A DNA stretch of 64,000 nucleotides from Candidatus Delongbacteria bacterium (lineage in GTDB: Bacteria > UBA4055). Below the pieces are notes generated by a model that worked only from the letters and a program-made list of their open reading frames with translations, did not search any database and had not been told where the DNA came from. Shown one piece after another: positions 8,255 through 17,177 of this stretch (within the stretch, counting starts at the first letter, position 1; each line of letters begins with the position of its first letter). The DNA is taken from NCBI GenBank assembly GCA_016937995.1, contig JAFGVM010000024.1:5026-69025 (forward strand). The letters run 5' to 3'. The position numbers were made by a program, and so were the translations under genes.

Positions 8255-10048
8255 TTATTTACTGCTCAAATATTCATCTATACCTTTTGCTGCAGTATGA
8301 CCGTTTGCAATACCGTTGATAACATCAGGACCTTTTATAATATCTCCACCAACGAATAACCAAGGAAGTGATGATTGATATTTTTCATTAACAACAATCC
8401 TGCCTCTATCGCTGAATTCAAGTTTATCTTTAATAGATTCTAGGTAAGATAAGTCCATACCCTGACCGATTGATTCAACAACCATATCTGCCGGGAAGAA
8501 TTTCTTTTGAGCTTCATCAAATTTAGGACTGAATCTTCCTTCTTCATCGAATACTGAAAGACATTTAACAACATTTAGACCTGTTACTTTACCGTTTTCA
8601 ATTACAATCTCTTTCGGTCCCCATCCGGGATCAATGATACATTTTTCTTCTCTTGCTTCAACAACCTCTTCCCTGTCAGCAGGCATAATATCTTCAGTCT
8701 CAAGTGAAGTTGCAGTCACATCTACCTTACCATATTTTTTATTCTGCAGTCTTGCTAACGATCTGGTGATATCCATCGCAACATTACCACCACCGATAAC
8801 AACTACTTTTTTATCAACGCGGATCTCATTTCCAAGAGATATCTCTCTCAGAAGATCAGTTGCAAAGTAAACATTCTCATGTTCAGAACCCGGTATTCTT
8901 GTACTTCTACCAAGGTGCAAACCTGTGCCTGAGAAGACCGCATCATAATCTTGTTCAAGTTGTTCTATTGTAATATCTTTACCTATACGAACATTATATT
9001 CTATCTCGACACCGCAGGATAAAATATAGTTAATATCTTTATCGATCTGGTCGTAAGGAAGACGATATTCAGGAATACCGTATCTCATCATTCCACCTGC
9101 AGCAGGAAGTGCTTCAAATATCTTAATTGCATATCCCATTCTTGATAAGTAATAAGCAGCTGAAAGGCCTGAAGGTCCTGAACCTATTATTGCTACTTTT
9201 TTACTCTTTGGAGTGATCTCTAAGCCTCGTTCAAGAACTTCTTTATATTTACTCTCAGGAACTTGATCAGCGATATATCTTTTTAACCAACGAATAGATA
9301 AAGGTTCCCCTTTGTGACCGATCGCACAGACAGTTTCACACCTATGAGTACATATTCTACCACATATCTCCGGCAATGGATTAGTTTCATACATTATTCT
9401 GAGACCTTCTTCCATATCGTCATTTCTGATAGCTTTGATATATTCAGGGATAGCCATATGAGCAGGACAAGTTGCAGTACAAAGGCCACAATCAATACAT
9501 CTGTCCGCTTCCGCTTCCGCCTGTTCTTTAGAATAACCTTTTACGAATTCAATGAATGATTTATCCCTTTCTTCAGGATGAAGCTCAGCCATGTCAACTC
9601 TATCGTAATTGTTAAGATCATAATTTTTAGGTTTAGTCCACCCAAGTTCATTATTATCCCACTCTTTTTTGTCATATCCGGGAATAAATCTGAAAACATC
9701 CGGATCAGAATCGATCCAGGTATATTCGTTAGATAAAGTCAGAGAATTTGTCGAACAAACATCAACACATAAAGCACACCAGCAACACCTGCCGTAATCA
9801 ACCATTGGCCTTAATCCACTGTCACCGTCTTTAGTTTCAATACCTTCAACAGGAACCATATCTATAGCAGCATTCTGACAAATCTCTTCGCATGCTCCAC
9901 AACCAATACATTTATCCAGCTCGTTTTTGTGGAATCCTCTATATCTTGGAGCACCCGGTCTGTCATTGAACGGATCTTTAACAGTAACCGGATCCTTAAA
10001 TACTTTCTTCCAAGCTAAAAATGGTGATAATACATCTTTTATACTCAT
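8255..10048 (-). CDS. Fusion of NuoI/MbxN-like 2[4Fe-4S] subunit with GltD-type NAD(P)H flavoprotein
   Basis: A 597-residue fusion. Residues 1-100 resemble the NuoI/MbhN/MbxN subunit with two [4Fe-4S] motifs (Cys47, 50, 53, 57 and Cys88, 91, 94, 98). Residues about 165-597 are a glutamate-synthase small-subunit/NfnB-like module: the cysteine-rich region (CIDCGLCTATCP, 184-194, and Cys229, 233, 237, 241), the FAD motif GSGPSG (289-294) and the NAD(P) motif GGGNVAMD (419-426). It has no GltB partner. Its place at the end of the mbx-like gene order, where mbxN belongs, suggests it lets the membrane complex exchange electrons with NAD(P)H as well as ferredoxin. Direction of electron flow cannot be read from sequence. 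The N-L gap holds repeat words. Confidence 0.9.
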   Translation of the reverse strand: MSIKDVLSPFLAWKKVFKDPVTVKDPFNDRPGAPRYRGFHKNELDKCIGCGACEEICQNAAIDMVPVEGIETKDGDSGLRPMVDYGRCCWCALCVDVCSTNSLTLSNEYTWIDSDPDVFRFIPGYDKKEWDNNELGWTKPKNYDLNNYDRVDMAELHPEERDKSFIEFVKGYSKEQAEAEADRCIDCGLCTATCPAHMAIPEYIKAIRNDDMEEGLRIMYETNPLPEICGRICTHRCETVCAIGHKGEPLSIRWLKRYIADQVPESKYKEVLERGLEITPKSKKVAIIGSGPSGLSAAYYLSRMGYAIKIFEALPAAGGMMRYGIPEYRLPYDQIDKDINYILSCGVEIEYNVRIGKDITIEQLEQDYDAVFSGTGLHLGRSTRIPGSEHENVYFATDLLREISLGNEIRVDKKVVVIGGGNVAMDITRSLARLQNKKYGKVDVTATSLETEDIMPADREEVVEAREEKCIIDPGWGPKEIVIENGKVTGLNVVKCLSVFDEEGRFSPKFDEAQKKFFPADMVVESIGQGMDLSYLESIKDKLEFSDRGRIVVNEKYQSSLPWLFVGGDIIKGPDVINGIANGHTAAKGIDEYLSSK

Positions 10049-10154
10049 GTTAATCCTCTATATAAAAACTTTCTATTCTTGGTTTAGAGTTTTGAGTTGT
10101 TGGTTTTGAGTTATTGGGAACTTATCCTCACAACTCACAACCCGCAACTCACAA
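10049..10154. repeat. Intergenic repeat words (GAGTTGTTGG / AACTCACAAC)
   Basis: The 106-bp gap between the L and N subunit genes contains GAGTT..TTGAGTT words followed by inverted CTCACAACTCACAAC words, allowing an imperfect stem. Related GTTGTGGGTT..GTTGTGAGTT text occurs at 22341-22371. It is an unusual insertion inside an otherwise tight operon. Confidence 0.6.
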
Positions 10155-11333
10155 CTATCTCTCAATTTCCGGTGGGCATGTAGCTAATGATACCATCAAC
10201 GATGAAACATCTGATATATTAGCGTTTACCAATATTTTTTCAAGTAACACCATTGCTGAATTATAACTTGGTCCTCTAAGATTTATTCTTCTAGGGTATT
10301 CAGTACCGTCAGTTACCATATAGAAACCGTATTCACCTCTGGATGATTCTATTCTTTTGTAAGTTTCACCTTTAGGTATTTTCCAATGAAGAACATTCGG
10401 TGTCTTGGCTCTGATCTCACCTTTTTCCGGCATTTTAGCCATGATCTGCCTTATAAGATCTACTGACGCTTGAAGATCATGCCATCTTACCCTTGATCTT
10501 GCATAAATATCTGAATCTTTCTCAGTATGAGGTTCAAAGTCTAATTTATCATATTTCAAATACGGATAATCTTTTCTGACATCTCTCATTATTCCAGCTG
10601 CTCTGGCATTAGGACCAACAACACTGTATTTATCGATCCAATCCTTTTCAATTACTCCAACACCTTTTGTTCTCTTCTTGAAAACAGCATTACTGAACAT
10701 CAAATTATCTATATCAACGACAAATTCATCAATTTTTTTTAATACTTCTTCCATTCTTTCTTTGAATCCGGAAGGTAATAGTCCTCTAACTCCACCAGGT
10801 GCAATATACATGTGATAAACCCTGCCACCTGTAAGTTCTTCAAATCTGTCCAGCATCAGGTCCCTGATATAAACACCCCACTGAACTCCCATTCCAAGAC
10901 TCATAGTCCCACCTTGTCCGGGAACTCCTCTAAGCAGTATAGTTACTCTTGCCATTTCAAGCACTAATGTTCTTAGCCATTCTGCCATCTCTGGGACCTC
11001 AATACCTCCAAGTTCTTCAACAGATGCAGCAAGCAAATATTCATTAATATCAGGCTCGGGAACGCACATTCTGATGCAGATAGGAAAACACTGGATGAAT
11101 TTTCTTCTTTCCATCAATTTTTCAAAAGCTCTGTACAGATAACCTACATGTGTCTTTGATTTAATAACTTCATCACCGGAAACTGTAAGTTCAAGTGCCA
11201 TATTTCCTGTAACTCCAGGATGGTTCGGCCCTTGCCAGATCTTTACATATTTTTGGGAATCAAGATCGAAATCTAATGTTCCGTCATCTTTCATAGTAGG
11301 AAATTTTGATCTGTCTTCTTTTATATTGAACAT
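10155..11333 (-). CDS. NuoD/MbxL-like large subunit of the group-4-hydrogenase-related complex
   Basis: A 392-residue homologue of the 49-kDa complex I subunit/NiFe-hydrogenase large subunit family (GPNHPGVTGNM, HVGYLYRAFEKL, IAPGGVRGLLP). Catalytic [NiFe] hydrogenases need two CxxC pairs; here the N-terminal region has Cys82, Cys86 and Cys90 in a CxxxCxxxC arrangement and the C-terminus ends SLATCPPEIER with one cysteine and no DPCxxC. A NiFe centre is therefore not supported. The same loss is expected of MbxL of the archaeal sulfane reductase and of NuoD. It lies between the N fusion gene and the K subunit in mbx order. Confidence 0.9.
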   Translation of the reverse strand: MFNIKEDRSKFPTMKDDGTLDFDLDSQKYVKIWQGPNHPGVTGNMALELTVSGDEVIKSKTHVGYLYRAFEKLMERRKFIQCFPICIRMCVPEPDINEYLLAASVEELGGIEVPEMAEWLRTLVLEMARVTILLRGVPGQGGTMSLGMGVQWGVYIRDLMLDRFEELTGGRVYHMYIAPGGVRGLLPSGFKERMEEVLKKIDEFVVDIDNLMFSNAVFKKRTKGVGVIEKDWIDKYSVVGPNARAAGIMRDVRKDYPYLKYDKLDFEPHTEKDSDIYARSRVRWHDLQASVDLIRQIMAKMPEKGEIRAKTPNVLHWKIPKGETYKRIESSRGEYGFYMVTDGTEYPRRINLRGPSYNSAMVLLEKILVNANISDVSSLMVSLATCPPEIER

Positions 11334-11364
11334 CTACTGTCCTCTAATTTTGTTTTATTATTAT

Positions 11365-11403
11365 GTGCTGTGAGACGTTGCGGGGCAACGTCTCTACGAG
11401 CAC
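11365..11403. repeat. MITE-like palindrome GAGACGTTGC/GCAACGTCTC
   Basis: GAGACGTTGC (11372-11381) and GCAACGTCTC (11385-11394) form a 10-bp stem, nested inside an outer GTGCT/AGCAC pair (11365-11369, 11399-11403). A half copy (GCAACGTCTCTAC) is at 19314-19327, and a related GTGAGACGC..GCGTC block is near 51695. This is a dispersed element, not a terminator: there is no T tract. Confidence 0.75.
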
Positions 11404-11967
11404 CTAACCCTGATCCGGATACAATTTTGATTTCATGTATTCCTTTGTATCATAACTCTTCCTTCCTTCTCTCGGGAAGAAATTATCTGTAGCATATTTC
11501 AATGTATCAAAATCTCTTCTCATAGGTGGGATATCATCCCAGTCTTCCAGTACAAAATCATCATTAACACCGGGACTGCCGGGAAAATCGATGCCGAATA
11601 ATTCTTTAATTTCTCTCTGATCTGTTTGTGCATGTATCCATAGATGATGAATAGAATCCATAACAGGATTATCTCTGTCAATATCAACTCGGATAGCAAT
11701 ATCATATTTGTTTACAGGATGATTTAAAATGTATGTCAGCTGAAATTTGTTCTCTTCCAGCCAGTCAACACTTGACAGCATTATCAAATGTGTAAAACCT
11801 TCAAGCTCTTTCAGATAATTCAGAATATCGACAAGTAATTTTTTCCCGATAGAAAAAAACAGCAGATCATCCCTTTTCTGAAGAACATCCGTGATCTCAT
11901 ATTTACTTTTTATCTTTTCTAATATTTCATTCATATCTTTTAATCCTATTTTAATTCCTATATCCAT
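11404..11967 (-). CDS. NuoC/MbxK-like 30-kDa subunit
   Basis: A 187-residue homologue of the complex I 30-kDa subunit. The conserved region DQREIKELFGIDFPGSP (about 135-150) matches the family signature ERE..DLFG..F.GHP, followed by LEDWDDIPPMRRDF. The protein belongs to the peripheral arm and contacts the L and J subunits. The start is uncertain: Met1 at 11967 or Met12 at 11934, the latter with AGGA nine bases upstream. It is separated from the J subunit gene by 130 bp of structured sequence, which is unusual in this compact operon. Confidence 0.9.
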   Translation of the reverse strand: MDIGIKIGLKDMNEILEKIKSKYEITDVLQKRDDLLFFSIGKKLLVDILNYLKELEGFTHLIMLSSVDWLEENKFQLTYILNHPVNKYDIAIRVDIDRDNPVMDSIHHLWIHAQTDQREIKELFGIDFPGSPGVNDDFVLEDWDDIPPMRRDFDTLKYATDNFFPREGRKSYDTKEYMKSKLYPDQG

Positions 11968-12097
11968 ATAATCCCAAAATTGCTTTAAACGAAGATTTAC
12001 AAGGAAGAGTGATATTACTTCGAAATGGAGCTTGGTTAACCCAAGTGACTTGAGAAGGAATTCACTCTGACGAAGTAAATCAAAGTTTAAAAAATTT
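11968..12097 (-). other. Structured intercistronic spacer with crossing complementary segments
   Basis: Within the J-K gap, written on the plus strand, the order is GATTTAC (11994-12000), GAGTGA (12007-12012), TTACTTCG (12015-12022), CTTGG/CCAAG hairpin (12031-12045), TCACTC (12062-12067), CGAAGTAA (12071-12078) overlapping GTAAATC (12075-12081). GAGTGA/TCACTC can pair with either GATTTAC/GTAAATC (nested) or TTACTTCG/CGAAGTAA (crossing, pseudoknot-like), not both. It might be an RNA switch, a processing site, or a dispersed DNA element. Confidence 0.5.
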
Positions 12098-12742
12098 TTA
12101 CCAGTTGTAATCGGGCATATCCCATCCTTTGATTACCTTCTTTTGATTAGCCTTATACCAGTCAAATCTCTCAGCATAATCATTTGCACCTTCGGCTTTA
12201 CCTGCTCTGATCCTTTTCTTCAGCTCTACAAACCCTGAAAGAATTGCTTCAGGTCTTGGCATACATCCCGTGATATAAACATCTACCGGAATATAGTGAT
12301 CCAGTCTGTTGATAGTATTAAAACTATCATAATACATTCCACCGTTAATCGTACAACTGCCTAATGCTATTATATACTTAGGACCCTGCATTTGCTCATA
12401 AGCTCTGATAACTCTTTTCAAAGTTTTCACAGCCAAATATCCTGAAATAATAAACACACCTGCTTGTCTTGGAGTAGGTCTCATCTGAACACCGTATCTG
12501 AACATATCAAATCTTGGAGTTGTCAAAGGCGGTAATTCAATACTACCACACCCTGTTCCCCATCCAAGTACCCATAGAGAATTCGATCTTGCCCAGTTGA
12601 AGAATTTTTCAAGTAACGGATGTGCAGGCTCCTGAACTTCAGGTCTTTTATCACAAAAGTATTCTTTCATCGGATCAACTGTAAATACTTCACCATCAGG
12701 TGCGGTTACAGTTCTCTTTTTTAAATCATCCATTCGAGTCAT
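12098..12742 (-). CDS. NuoB/MbxJ-like small subunit carrying the proximal cluster
   Basis: A 214-residue homologue of the PSST/hydrogenase small subunit. NuoB uses CC, C and C to hold the N2 cluster, and hydrogenases use CxxC, C, C. Here only Cys65 (GTGCGSIE), Cys130 (ALGSCTINGG) and Cys160 (ITGCMPRPE) are present, with glycines beside Cys65. Three ligands imply a site-differentiated [4Fe-4S] cluster, the feature reported for the archaeal membrane-bound sulfane reductase. One further cysteine (Cys30) lies in the N-terminal extension. The gene is 15 bp downstream of the NuoH-like gene. Confidence 0.92.
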   Translation of the reverse strand: MTRMDDLKKRTVTAPDGEVFTVDPMKEYFCDKRPEVQEPAHPLLEKFFNWARSNSLWVLGWGTGCGSIELPPLTTPRFDMFRYGVQMRPTPRQAGVFIISGYLAVKTLKRVIRAYEQMQGPKYIIALGSCTINGGMYYDSFNTINRLDHYIPVDVYITGCMPRPEAILSGFVELKKRIRAGKAEGANDYAERFDWYKANQKKVIKGWDMPDYNW

Positions 12743-12757
12743 TTATTTAAACCTCTA

Positions 12758-13678
12758 TTAGTTAATATATGTCGCATAAATCACACCTAAAACACCAATT
12801 ACTAAAGGTACTTTCACGAACCATGCCACTGATTGATCTACTCTGTATCTCGGAAATACTACTCCAACGAACACTGTGGTAAAGTATATGAAGAAAGTTT
12901 TTACTATAAATTCTATCCAGTTCGTAGCTCCACCAAAGAATAAATTCATAAAAAGTGCAGATTCTACAATATGAAGGATAGCTCTGTTGGATTGAAGCAT
13001 TCCAAGATAAGTAGAGTGATATTCAGTTGGTGGACCGATCGGTATTTCCTGAGGTGCCATTACTACATTAAAAGGAGCATGTCGCATAATTCCGAGAAAA
13101 GATAACATTCCTGCTAGAGTCGCAACGGGATTCTGAAATAATGTCCAGTGAAGGATTCCACCTTGTTGTGCTGCTACTATATTATAAACTGATAATGTTT
13201 GATATTGAATTGCAATAGCAATTATAGCGAGTGTAAATGAAATCTCAACAGTCGTAAATTGTGCAAGCCCTCTACTGATCCCGATAGTAGAATTAGGATG
13301 TCCCGCTTCTCCGGCACCTAAAGCCATTCCAAGCATTCCGAAAAATTGGAAGTACATTAGTAATACAATATCACCTGTGAATGAAAAATTCTTAAAATAT
13401 ATTGAACCGAATATCATAGGCATGAATAAGAAAAGTCCTATTCCGCCACCCAATCTGAAAATTGGTCCAAGATAAAACATAATACCATGAGTTATTTGTG
13501 ATCTTTTAGCCAAATTTTTAATAATGTCAAAATATGACTGATATACCGGAATCCCATATCTTCCTGCTACTCTGGCAACTATCTTCCTCATAACCCCTGA
13601 CTGAAGAAGCCCGTAGTTAAAAACTATGAATAAACCTAATAGGGAATATAGTATTCTTGATGTAAGTGTCAATTCCAT
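12758..13678 (-). CDS. NuoH/MbxM-like membrane subunit
   Basis: A 306-residue polytopic protein of the complex I subunit 1/NuoH/HyfC family. Characteristic segments are GIPVYQSYFDIIKNLAKRSQ on the first cytoplasmic loop and the acidic loop MAPQEIPIGPPTEYHSTYLG. It anchors the hydrophilic arm to the membrane arm at the quinone-cavity position; in Mbh and Mbx complexes the site carries no quinone. Its start overlaps the end of the antiporter fusion gene by one base, which points to translational coupling. Confidence 0.92.
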   Translation of the reverse strand: MELTLTSRILYSLLGLFIVFNYGLLQSGVMRKIVARVAGRYGIPVYQSYFDIIKNLAKRSQITHGIMFYLGPIFRLGGGIGLFLFMPMIFGSIYFKNFSFTGDIVLLMYFQFFGMLGMALGAGEAGHPNSTIGISRGLAQFTTVEISFTLAIIAIAIQYQTLSVYNIVAAQQGGILHWTLFQNPVATLAGMLSFLGIMRHAPFNVVMAPQEIPIGPPTEYHSTYLGMLQSNRAILHIVESALFMNLFFGGATNWIEFIVKTFFIYFTTVFVGVVFPRYRVDQSVAWFVKVPLVIGVLGVIYATYIN

Positions 13679-16600
13679 TAAAATATCCCTCCGTTAAGAA
13701 TAAAGTAGAAAAATACGACAAAACCGATTATGTGCATAATATATACCTGTGCATTACCGTTATAGAATTTTCTGAAGAAATCTGAACTCGAATGAAAAAG
13801 ATCAGTTATAAAATTCCAGAAATTTGTTACTAGTGGCAAGACAAGAAAACCAAGAGCTTTTCTGTAATGTGAGAACATATTATATGAAAAATGTGCAGTT
13901 TGAGGACTTTCAGGTCTTTCGGCAGAATATACAATGTTGAACATTTCAACTTTTGTTGCTTTCCTGCTTGCAAATAATAGGAATCCTAATAAAACAGCGA
14001 ACATGACACATACTATTATCATTATATAGAACGGATCCCAAACACCGAATAATTTACCATTTACAAAAGTTGATGCGGCATCACCATTCCAGACAACAGT
14101 GTTCTCAGGTAATATTTCTTTAAAATATAAACCTACTTTCTCCAGTATCATCCTTGGTTTTGATGATAAGACCATCAGAGTAGCTATTATCAAATATTGA
14201 GGTATCAAATACCAAACTGATACTTCTGTCATTTTTCTATGCTTATCTTTTATAGGTCCTAAGAAAATCGAATATATTAGTTTGAAAAGATATAAGAAAG
14301 CTACAACTCCAGAGAAGGCAATAATTGCACCCTGGAAATACCATCCTTTTAAGATAAAAGCGTTATAAAGAAGCCATTTTCCACCGAATCCTGCCAATGG
14401 AGGAACACCTGACAATGCAATTATACCGATAAGAACTGAAATAAAAGACATCGGCATTTTTTTTATCAAACCACCCATTTCATACATTTTATGAGTTTTG
14501 AGTTTTAATACTATCGCACCTACTGCAAGGAATAATAAGGCTTTATACAAGAAATGAGTGATCGAATACCAAATTGCTGCCAGCCAGCCTACATTTGTCA
14601 TTATTGCTAGAGCAAATAAGATATAACCTAACTGAGCTATACTTGAATAAGCCAGTAATTTCTTCGCATCTTCCTGGAATGAAGCTATTAAATTTCCAAG
14701 TAAAGCTGTAATTGCTCCTACCCAGCCTAATATGTAAAATAGATTTGAAACATCGTTATTTCTCATTGCTATGAATAGAATTATCAGTCCGAATACTCCG
14801 GCTTTTAGTAGTACTGCAGAAACCATTGGAGAAACATCACTTTCTGCTTCAGCGTGAGCTCCCGGCAACCAGATATGAAGTCCGATAGAAGCAGTTTTTG
14901 TCATAAAACCCAGTGCAAGAAGTATAAATACCATAGTTGCATAAATATGAACCTCCGACAATGAAGTTAATAAAATACTTCCGGTTTCAGCTCCGGATAA
15001 AGCAAATCCGAATAAGATCAGATAAGCACCACCTGCAGAGAATAATATATAACTCAATGCGTGAGACATTGATCTTTTACCTCTCAGGATCAGGAAGTAC
15101 GAACCTGCTGTCATTATTTCCCAGGCAAAAAAGAATTGAAAGAAAGTTTCAGCTTCGATCAATCCGATCAGTCCTACATACATCATAGCAGCAACAGGAT
15201 AGAATCCTATTCTCTTCCCTTTTACGCTATAACCGGGAATAAATGTTAATATTCCACCGACTAAGAATATCAAAGCGAATATCAGCTTTAAAGTATCTAA
15301 ACCGGGAACAAGTATATATCCATAGTATGATACGGCGATCATAACCAGTGTATTCTTAATATATACTGGTAAGAAGTCTATTAAGAATAGTATTCCCACA
15401 AATGCTAAAGGTATGAAATTAATTGACAGACCAGCATCAAATGATCTGGTAATATAGAACCCTGCGACATAAAGCAATAGAGTAACAATATAGACCGGAT
15501 GTAACTGATGTTGAGGTTTTTCTACTTTTTCTTCACTGTCTTCCAGTTTAAGAATGTAACCGAACCATCTGAATAAATAAAGGACTTCAAGTATCGATGC
15601 TAATATCACCAGACTTATCCATAAGAACGATCCATTCTCAGCCAGTATCATTACTAAAGACCATTTTGCGGCTAAAGATGGAAATGGAGGGAAACCCATC
15701 AGTGCTAAGATAAATGTTCCGAACATGAAAATCAGAATAGGATGTTTCTTTATCTTTACCCAGTCTTGAATTTTCTCAGCTTTTACAATTCCTGACAACC
15801 AGAACAAACCTGCTTTAGCTAAGAAATGACTGATAAGTAATCCAAAGAATATTTTCTCAAAATTATCACCGAGTATATCTTTTGATGCTATTACAAATAC
15901 CAATAATCCGATCTGACCTATCGAAGAATAACCTAACAATCTATTCGTACTCTTCTGCATAATTGCGAAAAGGTTTGATACTACAAAAGTAAGCACACCG
16001 ATTATAACGATCATCTTTGTTAGATCAATTGATGCTAAAGGAAGTACTTTGTATAGAACAAATAACAAAGCCGTTGCAGATGTTGCTGAGATCATTGCAG
16101 AAATGCCTGTATCAGATCCTTCATAAACATCTAAGGCCCAACCGTTAGCAGGGAAAACTTTTAATTCAATTACAACAGAGAATATCAGTATGAATACGCC
16201 AACAAATAATATTTGTGATGAACCTGCAGCTGATACAGCAGCGATCATTCCATCTAAGTTCAAAGTTCCTGTTTTAGAATATATAAGGATTATACCAAGA
16301 AGTAAAAATACTGATGCAATCCCACCTGCAATCATATATTTAAATCCTGCAGACAGAGATTTTAATCTTAAGTCCATACCTATAAGGATATACGTTGCAA
16401 TTGATGTAATTTCCAGGAAAACAAAAATATTGAATATATCTCTGGTCAATACTAATCCGTTCATTCCGAGTATGAAGAGTAAAAATACTACTAATGCCTG
16501 AATTCCGTTCTCTGCAAAATATTTAAACGAATAGATCGCTCCAAGTAAAGCACCAAAATTGATCAATGTAATTAGAACCGCTTCATTTAACCCCATCTGT

Positions 16601-16821
16601 AAATTGATCGACATCGGAGGTTTAAATCCGGCAGTGAAGATCTGTACAGCTTGTTGACCATCGATCAGAAAAGCTGACAACCATTGGTAACTGATCGCAG
16701 TAACTGCTATTATTCCTAAAAAGAATATTGTTACTGTTACTTTTATTCCGGCCTTATTTATTGACGGCAATAAAAATCCAAGACCTAGTAAGATTGCTAT
16801 TATATATATTGGATTTACCAT
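13678..16821 (-). CDS. Fused double Mrp/NuoLMN-type ion pump (MbxH'-MbxH'')
   Basis: A 1047-residue membrane protein made of two complete antiporter-like units in one polypeptide, about 1-510 and 515-1047. Each unit keeps the residues needed for pumping: Glu137 (FLEITS), Lys221, Lys258 and Lys336 in the first; Glu568 (AWEIMTAG), Lys642, Lys673 and Lys760 in the second. The family norm is about 480-600 residues per unit. Archaeal mbx operons encode these as two genes; here they are joined. A C-terminal extension (about 950-1047) adds a last helix. It overlaps the MnhC-like gene by 7 bp and the NuoH-like gene by 1 bp. Confidence 0.92.
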   Translation of the reverse strand: MVNPIYIIAILLGLGFLLPSINKAGIKVTVTIFFLGIIAVTAISYQWLSAFLIDGQQAVQIFTAGFKPPMSINLQMGLNEAVLITLINFGALLGAIYSFKYFAENGIQALVVFLLFILGMNGLVLTRDIFNIFVFLEITSIATYILIGMDLRLKSLSAGFKYMIAGGIASVFLLLGIILIYSKTGTLNLDGMIAAVSAAGSSQILFVGVFILIFSVVIELKVFPANGWALDVYEGSDTGISAMISATSATALLFVLYKVLPLASIDLTKMIVIIGVLTFVVSNLFAIMQKSTNRLLGYSSIGQIGLLVFVIASKDILGDNFEKIFFGLLISHFLAKAGLFWLSGIVKAEKIQDWVKIKKHPILIFMFGTFILALMGFPPFPSLAAKWSLVMILAENGSFLWISLVILASILEVLYLFRWFGYILKLEDSEEKVEKPQHQLHPVYIVTLLLYVAGFYITRSFDAGLSINFIPLAFVGILFLIDFLPVYIKNTLVMIAVSYYGYILVPGLDTLKLIFALIFLVGGILTFIPGYSVKGKRIGFYPVAAMMYVGLIGLIEAETFFQFFFAWEIMTAGSYFLILRGKRSMSHALSYILFSAGGAYLILFGFALSGAETGSILLTSLSEVHIYATMVFILLALGFMTKTASIGLHIWLPGAHAEAESDVSPMVSAVLLKAGVFGLIILFIAMRNNDVSNLFYILGWVGAITALLGNLIASFQEDAKKLLAYSSIAQLGYILFALAIMTNVGWLAAIWYSITHFLYKALLFLAVGAIVLKLKTHKMYEMGGLIKKMPMSFISVLIGIIALSGVPPLAGFGGKWLLYNAFILKGWYFQGAIIAFSGVVAFLYLFKLIYSIFLGPIKDKHRKMTEVSVWYLIPQYLIIATLMVLSSKPRMILEKVGLYFKEILPENTVVWNGDAASTFVNGKLFGVWDPFYIMIIVCVMFAVLLGFLLFASRKATKVEMFNIVYSAERPESPQTAHFSYNMFSHYRKALGFLVLPLVTNFWNFITDLFHSSSDFFRKFYNGNAQVYIMHIIGFVVFFYFILNGGIF

Positions 16822-17177
16822 TTTAAGTCCTTGTAATCGTTAATTGACAATGATTTCTTCTGTTGGTATAATCTTATTACGAAGGTTAGCATCAGAGCAT
16901 TTACCGCCACGCCAATAACAATAGCTGTAAGAACCAGTGCCTGAGGTACAGGATCAACTATTAACGAAGATGCCTTGCTAAGCTCTACCGCAGAGTCTAA
17001 GATAGGAGCAGTTCTTCCGTCTATAAATCCAAAAGCGACCATCACAAGCTGAACACCTGTCTCTACTATTGCTAATCCTAAAATTATCTTTATCATATTC
17101 TTTTGGGTCAACATTCCCCAGAAACCTATCAATATGAGAGCAAATCCTGTTATATGAACTATAGTTGTTATATTCAT
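16815..17177 (-). CDS. MnhC/MrpC (MbxG, NuoK-like) subunit
   Basis: A 120-residue protein with three predicted membrane helices, matching NuoK/MnhC: LIGFWGMLTQKNMIKIILGLAIVETGVQLVMV contains the conserved glutamate of helix 2 (ETGVQ), followed by DPVPQALVLTAIVIGVAVNALML, a hallmark of the MnhC group. The insert between helices 2 and 3 (about 50-70) is longer than in NuoK. It overlaps the MnhB-like gene by 4 bp and the double pump gene by 7 bp. Confidence 0.92.
   Translation of the reverse strand: MNITTIVHITGFALILIGFWGMLTQKNMIKIILGLAIVETGVQLVMVAFGFIDGRTAPILDSAVELSKASSLIVDPVPQALVLTAIVIGVAVNALMLTFVIRLYQQKKSLSINDYKDLKW

Noticed and set aside
10155-12742. [NiFe] hydrogenase large and small subunits
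   Set aside because: The large subunit has no CxxC pair at either end and the small subunit has three lone cysteines, so a hydrogenase call would be wrong despite family resemblance.
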